DNA of 64,000 bases from Kutzneria sp. CA-103260 (GTDB lineage: Bacteria; Actinomycetota; Actinomycetes; Mycobacteriales; Pseudonocardiaceae). A program made the translations under genes and the position numbers. The stretch is taken from NCBI RefSeq assembly GCF_018263855.1, contig NZ_CP073318.1, forward strand, positions 8,184,001 through 8,248,000. Direction: 5' to 3'. Positions 50,799 through 58,879 of this stretch are shown here, piece after piece (within the stretch, counting starts at the first letter, position 1; every line of letters begins with the position of its first letter). The notes below the pieces were generated by a model, which saw nothing but the letters and a program-made list of their open reading frames with translations, did no database searches and had not been told where the DNA came from.

Positions 50799-51580
50799 GG
50801 AAGCTGGAAGCCGACCGCGCCGAGCTCCTTCTTGCCGGCGTCGCCGCGCACGAAGTCGACGAACTGCTTGGCGATGGCCGACTGCTGCGAGTTCTTCAGC
50901 ACGGTGATCGGGTAGTCGTTGATCGCCTTGTCGGCCTCGGGGAACGCGATGCCCTTGACTTTGCTGCCGGCCGAGTTGACGTCGGTCAGGTAGACCAGAC
51001 CGGCATCCGCGTCGCCGGACTCCACCTTGGACAGCACGCCGGTGACCGCGGTTTCCTTGCTGGCCGGGGTGATCGTGACGCCGGTGGCCTGCTCGACCTT
51101 CAACGCCGCCGCCCCACAGGGCACGGCGTCGGCGCACACCACGACCACGGTGCCGGGCTTGGCCAGGTCGGCGAAGGCGGCGATCTTCTTGGGGTTGCTC
51201 GGCGGGACCGCGATCTCCAGCTTGTTGCGGGCGAACACCTGGGGCGTGCCGTCGTTCAGCCCGGCCTTGGTGATCTTGCCCATGTTGGCGGTGTCGGCCG
51301 AGGCGAACACGTCGGCGGCGGCGCCGTTGGTGATCTGCTGCACCAGCGTGGACGAGCCGTCGTAGGTGATCTTCACGGTGACGCCGGGGTGGGCGGCCTG
51401 GAACTCGTCCTTGAGCTTGTTGAACGAGGTGGTCAGCGAGGCCGCGGCGAGCACGGTCAGGGTGCCCGACTCGGCCGGCGCGCTGCTGGTCGTCGACGCA
51501 CCCGACGACGACGCCGACCCACCACCGCAGGCGGTCAGCAGCAGCGCGGCCGACCCGATGGCGACAACGAGTTTCCTCAC
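50795..51580 (-). CDS. modA: Molybdate-binding lipoprotein
   Basis: 261 residues from GTG 51580. Lipobox LLTAC (C18), Ser-rich linker, then the periplasmic-binding fold: LTVLAAASLTTSFNKLKDEF, YDGSSTLVQQITNGAAADVFASAD, KLEIAVPPSNPKKI and DAGLVYLTDV, all typical ModA blocks for oxyanion binding. Delivers molybdate (or tungstate) to ModBC. Start overlaps the TOBE regulator stop. Confidence 0.95.
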   Translation of the reverse strand: MRKLVVAIGSAALLLTACGGGSASSSGASTTSSAPAESGTLTVLAAASLTTSFNKLKDEFQAAHPGVTVKITYDGSSTLVQQITNGAAADVFASADTANMGKITKAGLNDGTPQVFARNKLEIAVPPSNPKKIAAFADLAKPGTVVVVCADAVPCGAAALKVEQATGVTITPASKETAVTGVLSKVESGDADAGLVYLTDVNSAGSKVKGIAFPEADKAINDYPITVLKNSQQSAIAKQFVDFVRGDAGKKELGAVGFQLP

Positions 51581-51996
51581 GACATGCCTCCCGGCGTTTC
51601 GACGATCACCTGGGTGGACTTGACCACGGCCACCGCCAGCACACCGGGGGTCAGGCCCAGTTCCCGGACCGCCTCGGTGCTCATCAGCGACACCACGCGG
51701 TGCGGCCCGCTCTGGATCTCGACCTGGGCCATCACCTTGTCCTCGACGATCTCGGTGACCAGGCCGACGAACCGGTTGCGGGCCGACCGGCCGACGCCGG
51801 ACGGGTCGGGCACGGCGTTGGCCTGGGCCCGGGCGAACACGGCGAGCTCGGCGCCGTCGACGACCTTGCGGCCGGCGGCGTCGACGCCCGCGGTGAGCTG
51901 GCCGGCGTCCAGCCAGCGGCGCACCGTGTCATCGCTCACGCCAAGCAGCACGGCGGCCTCGGACACCCGGTAGGTGGGCGCTTCGGGTCGAGTCAC
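51577..51996 (-). CDS. MerR-type HTH plus TOBE (Mop) molybdate-binding protein
   Basis: 139 residues from GTG 51996. An N-terminal excisionase/MerR-like HTH (YRVSEAAVLLGVSDDTVRRWLDAGQL) is joined to a single Mop/TOBE domain (NRFVGLVTEIVEDKVMAQVEIQ, VSLMSTEAVRELGL, VAVVKSTQVIVE). This architecture is the common actinobacterial counterpart of ModE. First gene of the mod operon, so it probably represses it when molybdate is bound. Confidence 0.92.
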   Translation of the reverse strand: MTRPEAPTYRVSEAAVLLGVSDDTVRRWLDAGQLTAGVDAAGRKVVDGAELAVFARAQANAVPDPSGVGRSARNRFVGLVTEIVEDKVMAQVEIQSGPHRVVSLMSTEAVRELGLTPGVLAVAVVKSTQVIVETPGGMS

Positions 51997-52006
51997 GCGC
52001 CGAGGC

Positions 52007-52046
52007 TAGCTCCGCTGGTGCGGCACGAGAAGAGCGATAGCTCCGC
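52007..52046. promoter_or_regulatory. Direct repeats TAGCTCCGC upstream of the mod operon
   Basis: TAGCTCCGC occurs at 52007-52015 and 52038-52046, 31 bases (about three helical turns) apart, starting 11 bases upstream of the regulator's GTG. Candidate binding sites for the TOBE-HTH protein. Confidence 0.45.
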
Positions 52047-52072
52047 AGATAAGGATTTGTTAACCGATCGGC

Positions 52073-52573
52073 TCAATCCTTGGCGGCGATCTTGGCGATC
52101 TCCTTGCGCATCTCGACCAGGATCTCGCTGCCGTAGGCGTAGAGCAGCTCGCGCTGCTCGGGCGTGTAGTGCGACAGGACCCGGGCCATCATCTCCGACA
52201 CGCCCTTGAACAGCACGCCGAACCGCTCCGGGTCGCGGTCGCTGAGCGTGACCTCGACCAGCACCTTGCGCCGGTCGTGCGGGTCGCGGACGCGGCGCAC
52301 GTAGCCGGCCCGCTCCAACCGGTCGATCACGCCGGTGACCGCGCCGGTGGACAGCCCGGACAGCTCGGCGATGCGGCCGGCGGTCATCGGCTCGCCGCCG
52401 CGGGCGGCCAGGTCCAGGCACTTGTGGTCGGTGGCGGACAGCCCGAGCTGCTCGGCGATGCGGGCATGGAACATCACCGTCACCAGGCTGCTGTCCCGCC
52501 CCAGCCACGAGAAGCGCTCCAGCTCCTCGTCGCTGACCGGGTAGACCGCCTTGGCCTCGGCCGTCTCGGACAT
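52073..52573 (-). CDS. MarR-family regulator
   Basis: 166 residues from ATG 52573 with GAGGTGG upstream. HTH: MTAGRIAELSGLSTGAVTGVIDRLERAGYVRR; wing DPHDRRKVLVEVT. Belongs to the branch with a SATDHKCLDL signature. CTTACTTGCTAAG (52592-52604), an imperfect palindrome, lies 19 bases upstream. It is divergent from moaA, and control of molybdopterin synthesis is possible but unproven. Confidence 0.9.
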   Translation of the reverse strand: MSETAEAKAVYPVSDEELERFSWLGRDSSLVTVMFHARIAEQLGLSATDHKCLDLAARGGEPMTAGRIAELSGLSTGAVTGVIDRLERAGYVRRVRDPHDRRKVLVEVTLSDRDPERFGVLFKGVSEMMARVLSHYTPEQRELLYAYGSEILVEMRKEIAKIAAKD

Positions 52574-52689
52574 CGCCACCACCTCAACCCGCTTACTTGC
52601 TAAGACACTCGGTCCTAAAGAAATCATAACCGCCGAACGCTGTTCCGCGGCGGTCAAGACTAGGGCGTCCAGCGACTACCCTGATCGTG

Positions 52690-53748
52690 ATGACACCCGT
52701 CGAGCTAGGCATTCCGGGCGTGCGGAGCACCCCCGACACCTCGACGCGTCCCGATCGGCCGGACTTGATCGACACCTACGGCCGCGTCGCCACTGACCTG
52801 CGGGTTTCCCTCACCGACCGGTGCAATCTGCGGTGCACGTACTGCATGCCGGCCGAGGGCCTGGAGTGGCTGCCGGGCCAGGATCTGCTGACCGGGGCCG
52901 AGCTGATCCGGCTGATCCGGGTCGCCGTGGGCCAACTCGGCGTCCGTGAGCTCCGCTTCACCGGTGGGGAACCGCTGCTGCGCAAGGATTTGCCGCAGAT
53001 CCTCGCGGCCGCGGCGGAACTGCGCCCGCGGCCCCGCATGTCGTTGACGACCAACGCGGTGTCGCTGGCCCGCAAGGCCCACCAGCTGGCCCTGGCCGGA
53101 CTGGACCGCATCAATGTGTCCCTCGACACACTTCGGCCGGACCGGTTCGCCGCGATCACCCGCCGGGACCGCCTCGACGACGTGTTCGCCGGCCTGGCCG
53201 CGGCCCACGACGCCGGGCTGACGCCAGTGAAGGTGAACACGGTGCTGATGCGCGGCGTGAACGAGGACGAGGCGCCGGACCTGCTCCAGTTCTGCCTGGA
53301 CCACGGCTACCAGCTGCGGTTCATCGAGCAGATGCCGCTGGACGCCCAGCACGAGTGGGACCGGGACAAGATGATCACCGCCGAGGAGATCCTGGACCGG
53401 CTCAGCGCCAAGTTCACCCTGACCCCGGAACCGGCCCGGCGCGGCGCCGCGCCGGCCGAGCGGTGGCTGGTCGACGGCGGCCCGGCCACGGTCGGCGTGA
53501 TCGCCTCGGTGACCCGGCCGTTCTGCGCCGCCTGCGACCGGACCCGGCTGACCGCCGACGGTGCGCTGCGGACCTGTCTCTTCGCCACCACCGAGACCGA
53601 CCTGCGCGGGCCGCTGCGCGCCGGCGCCTCCGACGAGGAGCTGGCCCAGCTGTGGCGGGCCGCGATGTGGGGCAAGGCCAAGGGGCACGGCATCAACGAC
53701 GACGGATTCGCGCAGCCGGACCGTCCGATGAGCGCGATCGGAGGCTGA
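52690..53748 (+). CDS. moaA: GTP 3',8-cyclase
   Basis: Radical SAM enzyme for the first step of molybdopterin synthesis. 352 residues from ATG 52690. The SAM cluster is CNLRCTYC (C45, C49, C52), followed by RFTGGEPLLRKD. The C-terminal cluster binding GTP is CAACDRTRLTADGALRTC, and the protein ends in the functional Gly-Gly (SAIGG). Probably co-transcribed with moaD. Genome context with the mod operon supports a local molybdenum-cofactor cluster. Confidence 0.97.
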   Translation: MTPVELGIPGVRSTPDTSTRPDRPDLIDTYGRVATDLRVSLTDRCNLRCTYCMPAEGLEWLPGQDLLTGAELIRLIRVAVGQLGVRELRFTGGEPLLRKDLPQILAAAAELRPRPRMSLTTNAVSLARKAHQLALAGLDRINVSLDTLRPDRFAAITRRDRLDDVFAGLAAAHDAGLTPVKVNTVLMRGVNEDEAPDLLQFCLDHGYQLRFIEQMPLDAQHEWDRDKMITAEEILDRLSAKFTLTPEPARRGAAPAERWLVDGGPATVGVIASVTRPFCAACDRTRLTADGALRTCLFATTETDLRGPLRAGASDEELAQLWRAAMWGKAKGHGINDDGFAQPDRPMSAIGG

Positions 53749-53752
53749 CCGC

Positions 53753-54004
53753 GTGGTGTTGACCATCCGCTACTTCGCCGGGGCCAAGGCGGCCGCCGGG
53801 GTCGGCGACGAGCAGCTGACCCTGACCCCGGAGTCCACAGTGGACGACGTGCTGCGGCTGGTGCGGGACCGGCACGGCGAGGGTCTGGCCCGCGTGCTCA
53901 CCGCCTCCAGCCTGTTGCTGGACGGAATTGCCGTGCGGGACACGGGAATCCGGGTCGGCGGTGGCGTCGAGCTGGACGTGCTGCCGCCCTTCGCCGGCGG
54001 CTAG
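53753..54004 (+). CDS. moaD: Molybdopterin synthase sulfur-carrier subunit
   Basis: 83 residues, ubiquitin-like fold ending in PPFAGG, whose terminal glycine carries the thiocarboxylate sulfur for dithiolene formation with MoaE. GTG 53753 has GGAGG eight bases upstream, within the end of moaA. moaE is not in the window. Confidence 0.94.
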   Translation: MVLTIRYFAGAKAAAGVGDEQLTLTPESTVDDVLRLVRDRHGEGLARVLTASSLLLDGIAVRDTGIRVGGGVELDVLPPFAGG

Positions 54005-54044
54005 GCTGCTGTCATGAAGGGCCCCATCCTCTCGTTGAACGGGC

Positions 54045-55352
54045 GGATTCCAGGGGTCGTTGCAACACAGGTGATCAACTGGCGTCGGTCAGGAGCTTAG
54101 CCAGACGCTCGGCTGGGGTGTCCCAGCCGAGCGTTTTGCGTGGCCGGCGGTTGAGCTGGGCGGCGACCGCGGTCAGGTCCTCGGGCGTGTGCACGGACAG
54201 GTCGCTGCCTTTGGGGAAGTACTGGCGCAGCAGACCGTTGGTGTTCTCGTTGGAGCCGCGCTGCCACGGGGAGTGCGGGTCGCAGAAGTAGACCGGCATG
54301 CCGGTGGCCATGCTGAACTCGTGATGCCGCGCCATTTCCACGCCCTGGTCCCAGGTCAACGACCGGCGCAGGTGGGCGGGCAGGGTGGCCATGGTGGCGA
54401 TCAACCCGTCGCGGACGGTCTGGGCGTCCCGTCGTCCGGGCAGGTGGACCAGCATCACGTAGCGGGTCGCGCGCTCGACCAGGGTGCCGATCGCGGACGC
54501 GTTGCCCAGGCCGATGATCAGATCGCCTTCCCAGTGCCCGGGATAAGCGCGGTCGCAGGCCTCGGCCGGGCGTTCGCTGATCATGACCATCGGCGTGGTG
54601 AACCGGGCCTGGCGCTGATCGGACTGGCGGCGGGGTGCGCGCACCGCGCGTCCGGTGCGCAGAGCGCGAGTGAGCTCGCGGCGCAGCTCGCCGCGTCCTT
54701 GGACGTAGAGGGCCTGGTAGATGGTCTCGTGGGTCACGTGCAGCTCCGGCCGGTCGGGGTGATCGCGGCGCAGCCGGTGGGCGATCTGCTCCGGGCTGCA
54801 CCGCTCGACCAGCATGCCTTGCACCCGCTCCCGCAACTCGGGGCAGGCCGCGAGTTTGCCGGTCTTCGGGCGTGGCCGGCGGCTCTCGGCGCGGGCCTGG
54901 GCCGCGTGCGGCCGGTAGTCCCCGCTGCCGGGGTGGCTGTTGCGGGCAAGCTCGCGGCTGATCGTGGACGGGCTGCGGCCCAGCTCGGCCGCGATGGCCC
55001 GGACCCCGGTCCCGGCCCGGCGCAGGTCAGCGATCACGATCCGCTCGTCGACCGACAGGAACCGTGAGGACACCTCCGGTCGGGCAGGAGGCCGACAGCC
55101 CGGCGGGGCGAACGACGCGCTGGTCGTCCGCCCCGCCGTGCTGGCCCGGCCGAACCGCCACCGGTGCCCGGTGCGGCGGTTGATCCCGACGATTCGGCAT
55201 GCCTCGATGGTGCCTACTCCGTGCGCCACAAGATCACGGTAGTGCTGGCGCTCGGCGAGCAACTTCTTACGGCCCTGGGGGACCCGGTCCTTGCGGATCT
55301 CGAACACTGCAACCCCTGCACAGGTCAGGTGTTGCAACCACCACTAGAACCC
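54045..55352. mobile_element. IS30-family insertion sequence
   Basis: Imperfect terminal inverted repeats of 24 bases (54045-54068 and 55329-55352) match at about 20 positions; both contain GTTGCAACAC or its complement. They enclose one IS30-type transposase gene. No clear short target duplication could be fixed, so the ends may be off by a few bases. Confidence 0.8.
54075..55337 (-). CDS. IS30-family transposase
   Basis: 420 residues from 55337; the true start may be further in, near the KDRVPQGRKKLLAERQ segment, because the first residues lie in the terminal repeat. An HTH typical of IS30 (LSVDERIVIADLRRAGTGVRAIAAELGRSPSTISREL) precedes the DDE core: YPGHWEGDLIIG (D), LTWDQGVEMA (D) and SPWQRGSNENTNGLLRQYFP (E). 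Intact. Confidence 0.95.
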   Translation of the reverse strand: MQHLTCAGVAVFEIRKDRVPQGRKKLLAERQHYRDLVAHGVGTIEACRIVGINRRTGHRWRFGRASTAGRTTSASFAPPGCRPPARPEVSSRFLSVDERIVIADLRRAGTGVRAIAAELGRSPSTISRELARNSHPGSGDYRPHAAQARAESRRPRPKTGKLAACPELRERVQGMLVERCSPEQIAHRLRRDHPDRPELHVTHETIYQALYVQGRGELRRELTRALRTGRAVRAPRRQSDQRQARFTTPMVMISERPAEACDRAYPGHWEGDLIIGLGNASAIGTLVERATRYVMLVHLPGRRDAQTVRDGLIATMATLPAHLRRSLTWDQGVEMARHHEFSMATGMPVYFCDPHSPWQRGSNENTNGLLRQYFPKGSDLSVHTPEDLTAVAAQLNRRPRKTLGWDTPAERLAKLLTDAS

Positions 55353-55395
55353 AAGACGTCACGATGGGGCCCTTCATGACGTTGAATGCCGGTGG

Positions 55396-55959
55396 CTAGA
55401 CCCGGGACTGGCCACGATCTTCGGTGGGATCGACTTTCTCCAACATCGACGGCGGGGCTGTTGGTCCCAGCCTGGTCCACCGCAGCCGGGGCGGGTGGGC
55501 GGCCCCGACGTCCTCGGCCAGTTGATGTCTCAGCTCACTGGCCAACGTCCGCAACCGTCTCGACTCCTCCGCCGAAAGCTCGCTCACCGCCTGGTCTTCC
55601 TGATCTTGATCCGGCCGTGCCGCCGCCCACAACGCGTTCTGGAGTTCCAGGTACAGCGCCTTCGACCGGGGCGTCAGGAACAGCCCGCCGGCCTGCTCGC
55701 CGAAGTACCAGTTGTGGAACTCCTCGCGGAACGTCAGCAATTCGGTTCTCGCCGGCTGCTCCACCGCGCGCCAGTACCGGGGCAGGCACCGCGATATGTG
55801 GAACAGCCGCTGGTAGTGCTCCAGTCTCTTGTCTCGCAGCGTCTGGTCGTGCGCGTATTCCACCTCAAGCCGTATGCGCGATCGCGTCGAGAAGTAAGCG
55901 ACCACGCCACCGACCAGCGCCCCGAGCACGGCTCCCAGCACCCCCACCAGGAGTTGCAT
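55396..55959 (-). CDS. Single-helix membrane protein, hypothetical
   Basis: 187 residues from ATG 55959 with GAGGAGG upstream (a 21-residue longer form is unsupported). One N-terminal helix (about 3-24) then a soluble helical region (YAHDQTLRDKRLEHYQRLFHISRCLPRYW), similar in layout to small membrane-anchored components of phage-defence loci, though I recognise no family. It follows the DUF4407 gene on the same strand but is separated by a terminator-like hairpin, so it may be transcribed separately. Confidence 0.75.
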   Translation of the reverse strand: MQLLVGVLGAVLGALVGGVVAYFSTRSRIRLEVEYAHDQTLRDKRLEHYQRLFHISRCLPRYWRAVEQPARTELLTFREEFHNWYFGEQAGGLFLTPRSKALYLELQNALWAAARPDQDQEDQAVSELSAEESRRLRTLASELRHQLAEDVGAAHPPRLRWTRLGPTAPPSMLEKVDPTEDRGQSRV

Positions 55960-56077
55960 GGCTCCTCCTCGCAGAACACCCCCATTTCCGACGTTTATCG
56001 ACGGTCCCGACTCATCCGCCACACCGCCATCCAGGTGGCGTCGGTCGGCGGATTCACGGCCCCGGCAGGCGCAACTG

Positions 56078-56114
56078 ACCGAGGCGCCGACCGCACAGCG
56101 GCCGGCGCCTCGGT
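56078..56114 (-). terminator. Terminator after the DUF4407 gene
   Basis: ACCGAGGCGCCG (from 56078) pairs with CGGCGCCTCGGT (to 56114) and the stem continues inward with GACC/GGCC. It ends the cyclase-NTPase-SPFH-DUF4407 operon. Confidence 0.75.
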
Positions 56115-56121
56115 TCGAAGA

Positions 56122-57474
56122 TCAGGACTGACGGGCCCGCAACTTGGCGGCCAGGGCCTCGATGTGCGCCTGCTTGTCGGCCTCGCGCTGCGCGCGGTCG
56201 AGACGGTCGATCTCGTTGATCCGTTCCAGTTTGGCGTGCAGGCCGTATTCGGTGTGCCGCACCCGCACCTCGTTGTCGGCCGAATCCCTTCGCTCCCGCA
56301 TGCTGACGTAGCGGTGGCGCAGGTTCCGGGCGGTCTCCAGCTGATGGGACAACAGCTCGTCGTAGGTGGTGCTGCTGCTCATCATCTTGGCCAGCGCCGG
56401 CAGGCAGTCGATCGCTATCAGAAGCAGCCGGACGAGCCACTGCGCGGCGAACACTGCGAAGTTCCGACCGGACAGGGTCTCCAGCGCCTTTTCCTCGTCC
56501 AGGATCCCGATGTCGCCCTGGTCAGCCGCCTTCTGGCGCACCTGTGCCGCGATCGCGTCGGCCACGTGCCGACCGTAGTCGGTCTTCGCCTGGGCCAGAT
56601 TCGCGGTCAGCGCGGTGACCTGGTTGGTCAGCCCGGTCAGGTCGTGCTGGCGCTGGTCGAGCTGGCTGTCCACCCGGTACTGATTGGCGGCGTTCCAGTC
56701 GTACTTGCACTCGGCGCCGTCACCGATGACGCCGGTGAGCCCGGGCCCCTTGGTGCCAGCGCACTCGTTGGTGGCAGTGGCCTCCATGCCGGCGAGATGA
56801 CTGCTGGCCTCGTCGACCTGGGCGCGCAGCTGGTCGCGGCTCGCGAGGGTTTTGTCGAGCTGCTCCTGCACCGACTTCGGCGATTCGGCGACGTTGACAT
56901 GGAAGTCGCCGCAGGCCGGCGTGGCGACCACGTCGCCCGAGGCGGGGTTGCACAGGGTGAGTTGGCCGGTGTACGCGGTGATCTCCTGCTGGCGGTTGTC
57001 GAGCACCTCCTTGTGGATGGCCGGCTGGAAGACCCACAGCAGCAGCGGTTCCGCGATCACCGCGCCCATCAGCACCGAGATGGCCAGCCGCGGGATGAAG
57101 ATCCGCAGCTTCGCCGCGTTGACCAGGCCGTGGGTGCCCGCGATGAGCCACCCGTCGAAGCTGACGATCACGTAGCCCCACACCAGTGCCGCGGGGATCA
57201 GGAAAACCCACAGCACGGAGGTGATGCTGGTCAGCGCGACAAGCAGGGACAACGCGGCCATCAGGCCGGTGTTGAGCACGATCGCGCCGAGTCGTGTGTA
57301 CCGCGCGCGCTCCTCCGGAACCCAGTCGAGGATGTCCTCACGGACCCCGATGAAACCTCGCAGCCGCGCGCCGAGGCCGCGGGCCGGCAACACGGGCCGG
57401 TACAGACCGACGGGGAGGTCGCCGGTGTCCGGCTGCGACACCGGCGACTCCAGGTCGATGGTGTCAGCCGGCAT
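56122..57474 (-). CDS. DUF4407 four-helix membrane protein
   Basis: 450 residues from ATG 57474, overlapping the SPFH gene by 11 bases. Predicted helices at about 62-82, 86-106, 129-150 and 339-361. The loop between helices 3 and 4 (about 151-338) should be outside; it holds a coiled coil (DQLRAQVDEASSHLAGMEA, LTNQVTALTANLAQAKTDY) and four cysteines (C175, C188, C238, C256) that could form disulfides. The C-terminal 80 residues are a charged cytoplasmic coiled coil. DUF4407 proteins have no known function. Coupling suggests it is the membrane partner of the SPFH protein. Confidence 0.88.
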   Translation of the reverse strand: MPADTIDLESPVSQPDTGDLPVGLYRPVLPARGLGARLRGFIGVREDILDWVPEERARYTRLGAIVLNTGLMAALSLLVALTSITSVLWVFLIPAALVWGYVIVSFDGWLIAGTHGLVNAAKLRIFIPRLAISVLMGAVIAEPLLLWVFQPAIHKEVLDNRQQEITAYTGQLTLCNPASGDVVATPACGDFHVNVAESPKSVQEQLDKTLASRDQLRAQVDEASSHLAGMEATATNECAGTKGPGLTGVIGDGAECKYDWNAANQYRVDSQLDQRQHDLTGLTNQVTALTANLAQAKTDYGRHVADAIAAQVRQKAADQGDIGILDEEKALETLSGRNFAVFAAQWLVRLLLIAIDCLPALAKMMSSSTTYDELLSHQLETARNLRHRYVSMRERRDSADNEVRVRHTEYGLHAKLERINEIDRLDRAQREADKQAHIEALAAKLRARQS

Positions 57475-58879
57475 CTTCTTCCCTCACATCGACGTCGATG
57501 GCCTGCTCGGACTCGCTCCGCGCTGGCAGTTCGTCGGGCGCCGCGGCATCGACCGAGGTGCCCTGGGCAGCCTCGAGGGCGTTGTTGACGAAGCTGTCCA
57601 CCTTCTCCAGGTTGATCGCCAGGTTGTCGAAGCTGCCGCGCTCGATCAGCTTCTGCAGCATCTCCAGGTTCGTCTTGACCCGCTGCTGCTGGTCCTCGCG
57701 GTTGGACTTCTCCAGCCGGAGCCGGTCGTCCCGATGCCACTGCCGTTCGCGGCGCCGGTCCTCGCGCTCCGCCTCGGCCACGATGCGCCGATCCTCGCGG
57801 GCCAGGGCGCGTTCCTCGCGCTGGGCCGCGAGCTCGAGCAGCCGGTCCTCGCGTTCCTGCTTCTGCAACGCCAGACGGTCTTCCCGGTCGCGGACCTGCT
57901 GCGCTTCCTCAAGGCTGAGCTCGCGCTCCTGGTAGAAGCGCAGCTGCTCGGCGAACTCGGTCGGGTTCAGCGTTCCGTTGGCGTAGGCCAGTTGCACGGC
58001 CTGCACCGGATCCGAGCCGATCAGTTCCATCACCTCCCGGAACTGGGCCCGCTCGAACTCGCCGCGTTCGGCGGCCAGCATCTGGTTGTGCCGCTGCGCG
58101 TCCGCCTCGGACAGGAAGGTCTGCTGCTGTTCCCGGTAGTCGCGTTCGTGCTCGTGCTGCTGACGCGCGTCCTCAAGGTCGTTCGTGTTGCGCTGCCGAA
58201 CGTCGTTGAGGTGGTGGGCGTTGCGCTCGCGCTCGGTGTCCAGCGAGTGCTCGAGTCGAATCCGCTCGCTCGCGATCGTGTTCTCCTGCCGCTGCTGCCG
58301 GCGGCGGCGCTCGAACTCCACCAGTTCGTCCGGCGTGAGGACCTCGACGCCGGCAGTCTTGATCAGCATGCCCGGCTCGATCGGCGGATCGACCACGGTG
58401 AACGCCGTGATCTGCGCGTTGACGTCACGCCGCACGTCGTTGATCTGGTCGATGCGGTAGTCCTGGCCCAGCTCAAAGATCCGCTGATGGCGGCGCAGAT
58501 AGCCGCCCAGCACGTTCTCGGCGTCGCTGAGCCCCTCGCGCACGACCACGACGGGATCGTTCACCGTGCACAGGAACGTGACCTGCACGGTGAACGGGCT
58601 CGCCTCGCACGAGGGGATCTCCAGCCGCACCATCACCGGCATGTCGCGGCTCATGTCGACCAGGCTCATGTGGGAAGCCTCGACCACCTGCTCGTGCCCG
58701 AGGCCGCGCCTCGCGTTGTCCACGACGTACTGGCCGTTCACCCGGTAGACCAGGGTCTCGTGGGCGTTCGGCTTGAGCAGCTCGCCCTCGTCGCGGGTCT
58801 GCCGGCCCCACCCGAACGGGCCGCGCTTGCGGGCCGCGCCGAGGGAACGCTGTTCAACGATCGGATACGCCTGTGCCAT
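57464..58879 (-). CDS. SPFH/band-7-like coiled-coil protein
   Basis: 471 residues from ATG 58879, overlapping the NTPase gene by 26 bases. An SPFH-like domain (about 35-190: HETLVYRVNGQYVVDNARRG, RLEIPSCEASPFTVQVTFLC, RRDVNAQITAFTVVD, AGVEVLTPDELVEFERRR) leads into a very charged Glu/Arg/Gln coiled coil (about 190-400) with many REDR repeats, then a short acidic tail. No membrane helix, so membrane attachment would be through partners such as the DUF4407 protein. Oligomeric ring or scaffold formation is expected by analogy with flotillins. Confidence 0.85.
   Translation of the reverse strand: MAQAYPIVEQRSLGAARKRGPFGWGRQTRDEGELLKPNAHETLVYRVNGQYVVDNARRGLGHEQVVEASHMSLVDMSRDMPVMVRLEIPSCEASPFTVQVTFLCTVNDPVVVVREGLSDAENVLGGYLRRHQRIFELGQDYRIDQINDVRRDVNAQITAFTVVDPPIEPGMLIKTAGVEVLTPDELVEFERRRRQQRQENTIASERIRLEHSLDTERERNAHHLNDVRQRNTNDLEDARQQHEHERDYREQQQTFLSEADAQRHNQMLAAERGEFERAQFREVMELIGSDPVQAVQLAYANGTLNPTEFAEQLRFYQERELSLEEAQQVRDREDRLALQKQEREDRLLELAAQREERALAREDRRIVAEAEREDRRRERQWHRDDRLRLEKSNREDQQQRVKTNLEMLQKLIERGSFDNLAINLEKVDSFVNNALEAAQGTSVDAAAPDELPARSESEQAIDVDVREEDAG

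Larger units (their letters stand above)
54011..55380. repeat. 18-bp inverted arms of a terminator split by IS30
   Basis: GTCATGAAGGGCCCCATC (54011-54028) and its exact inverse GATGGGGCCCTTCATGAC (55363-55380) flank the IS30 element. Without the insertion they would be arms of one hairpin with a loop of about 26 bases, seven bases after the moaD stop: its natural terminator. Confidence 0.75.
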
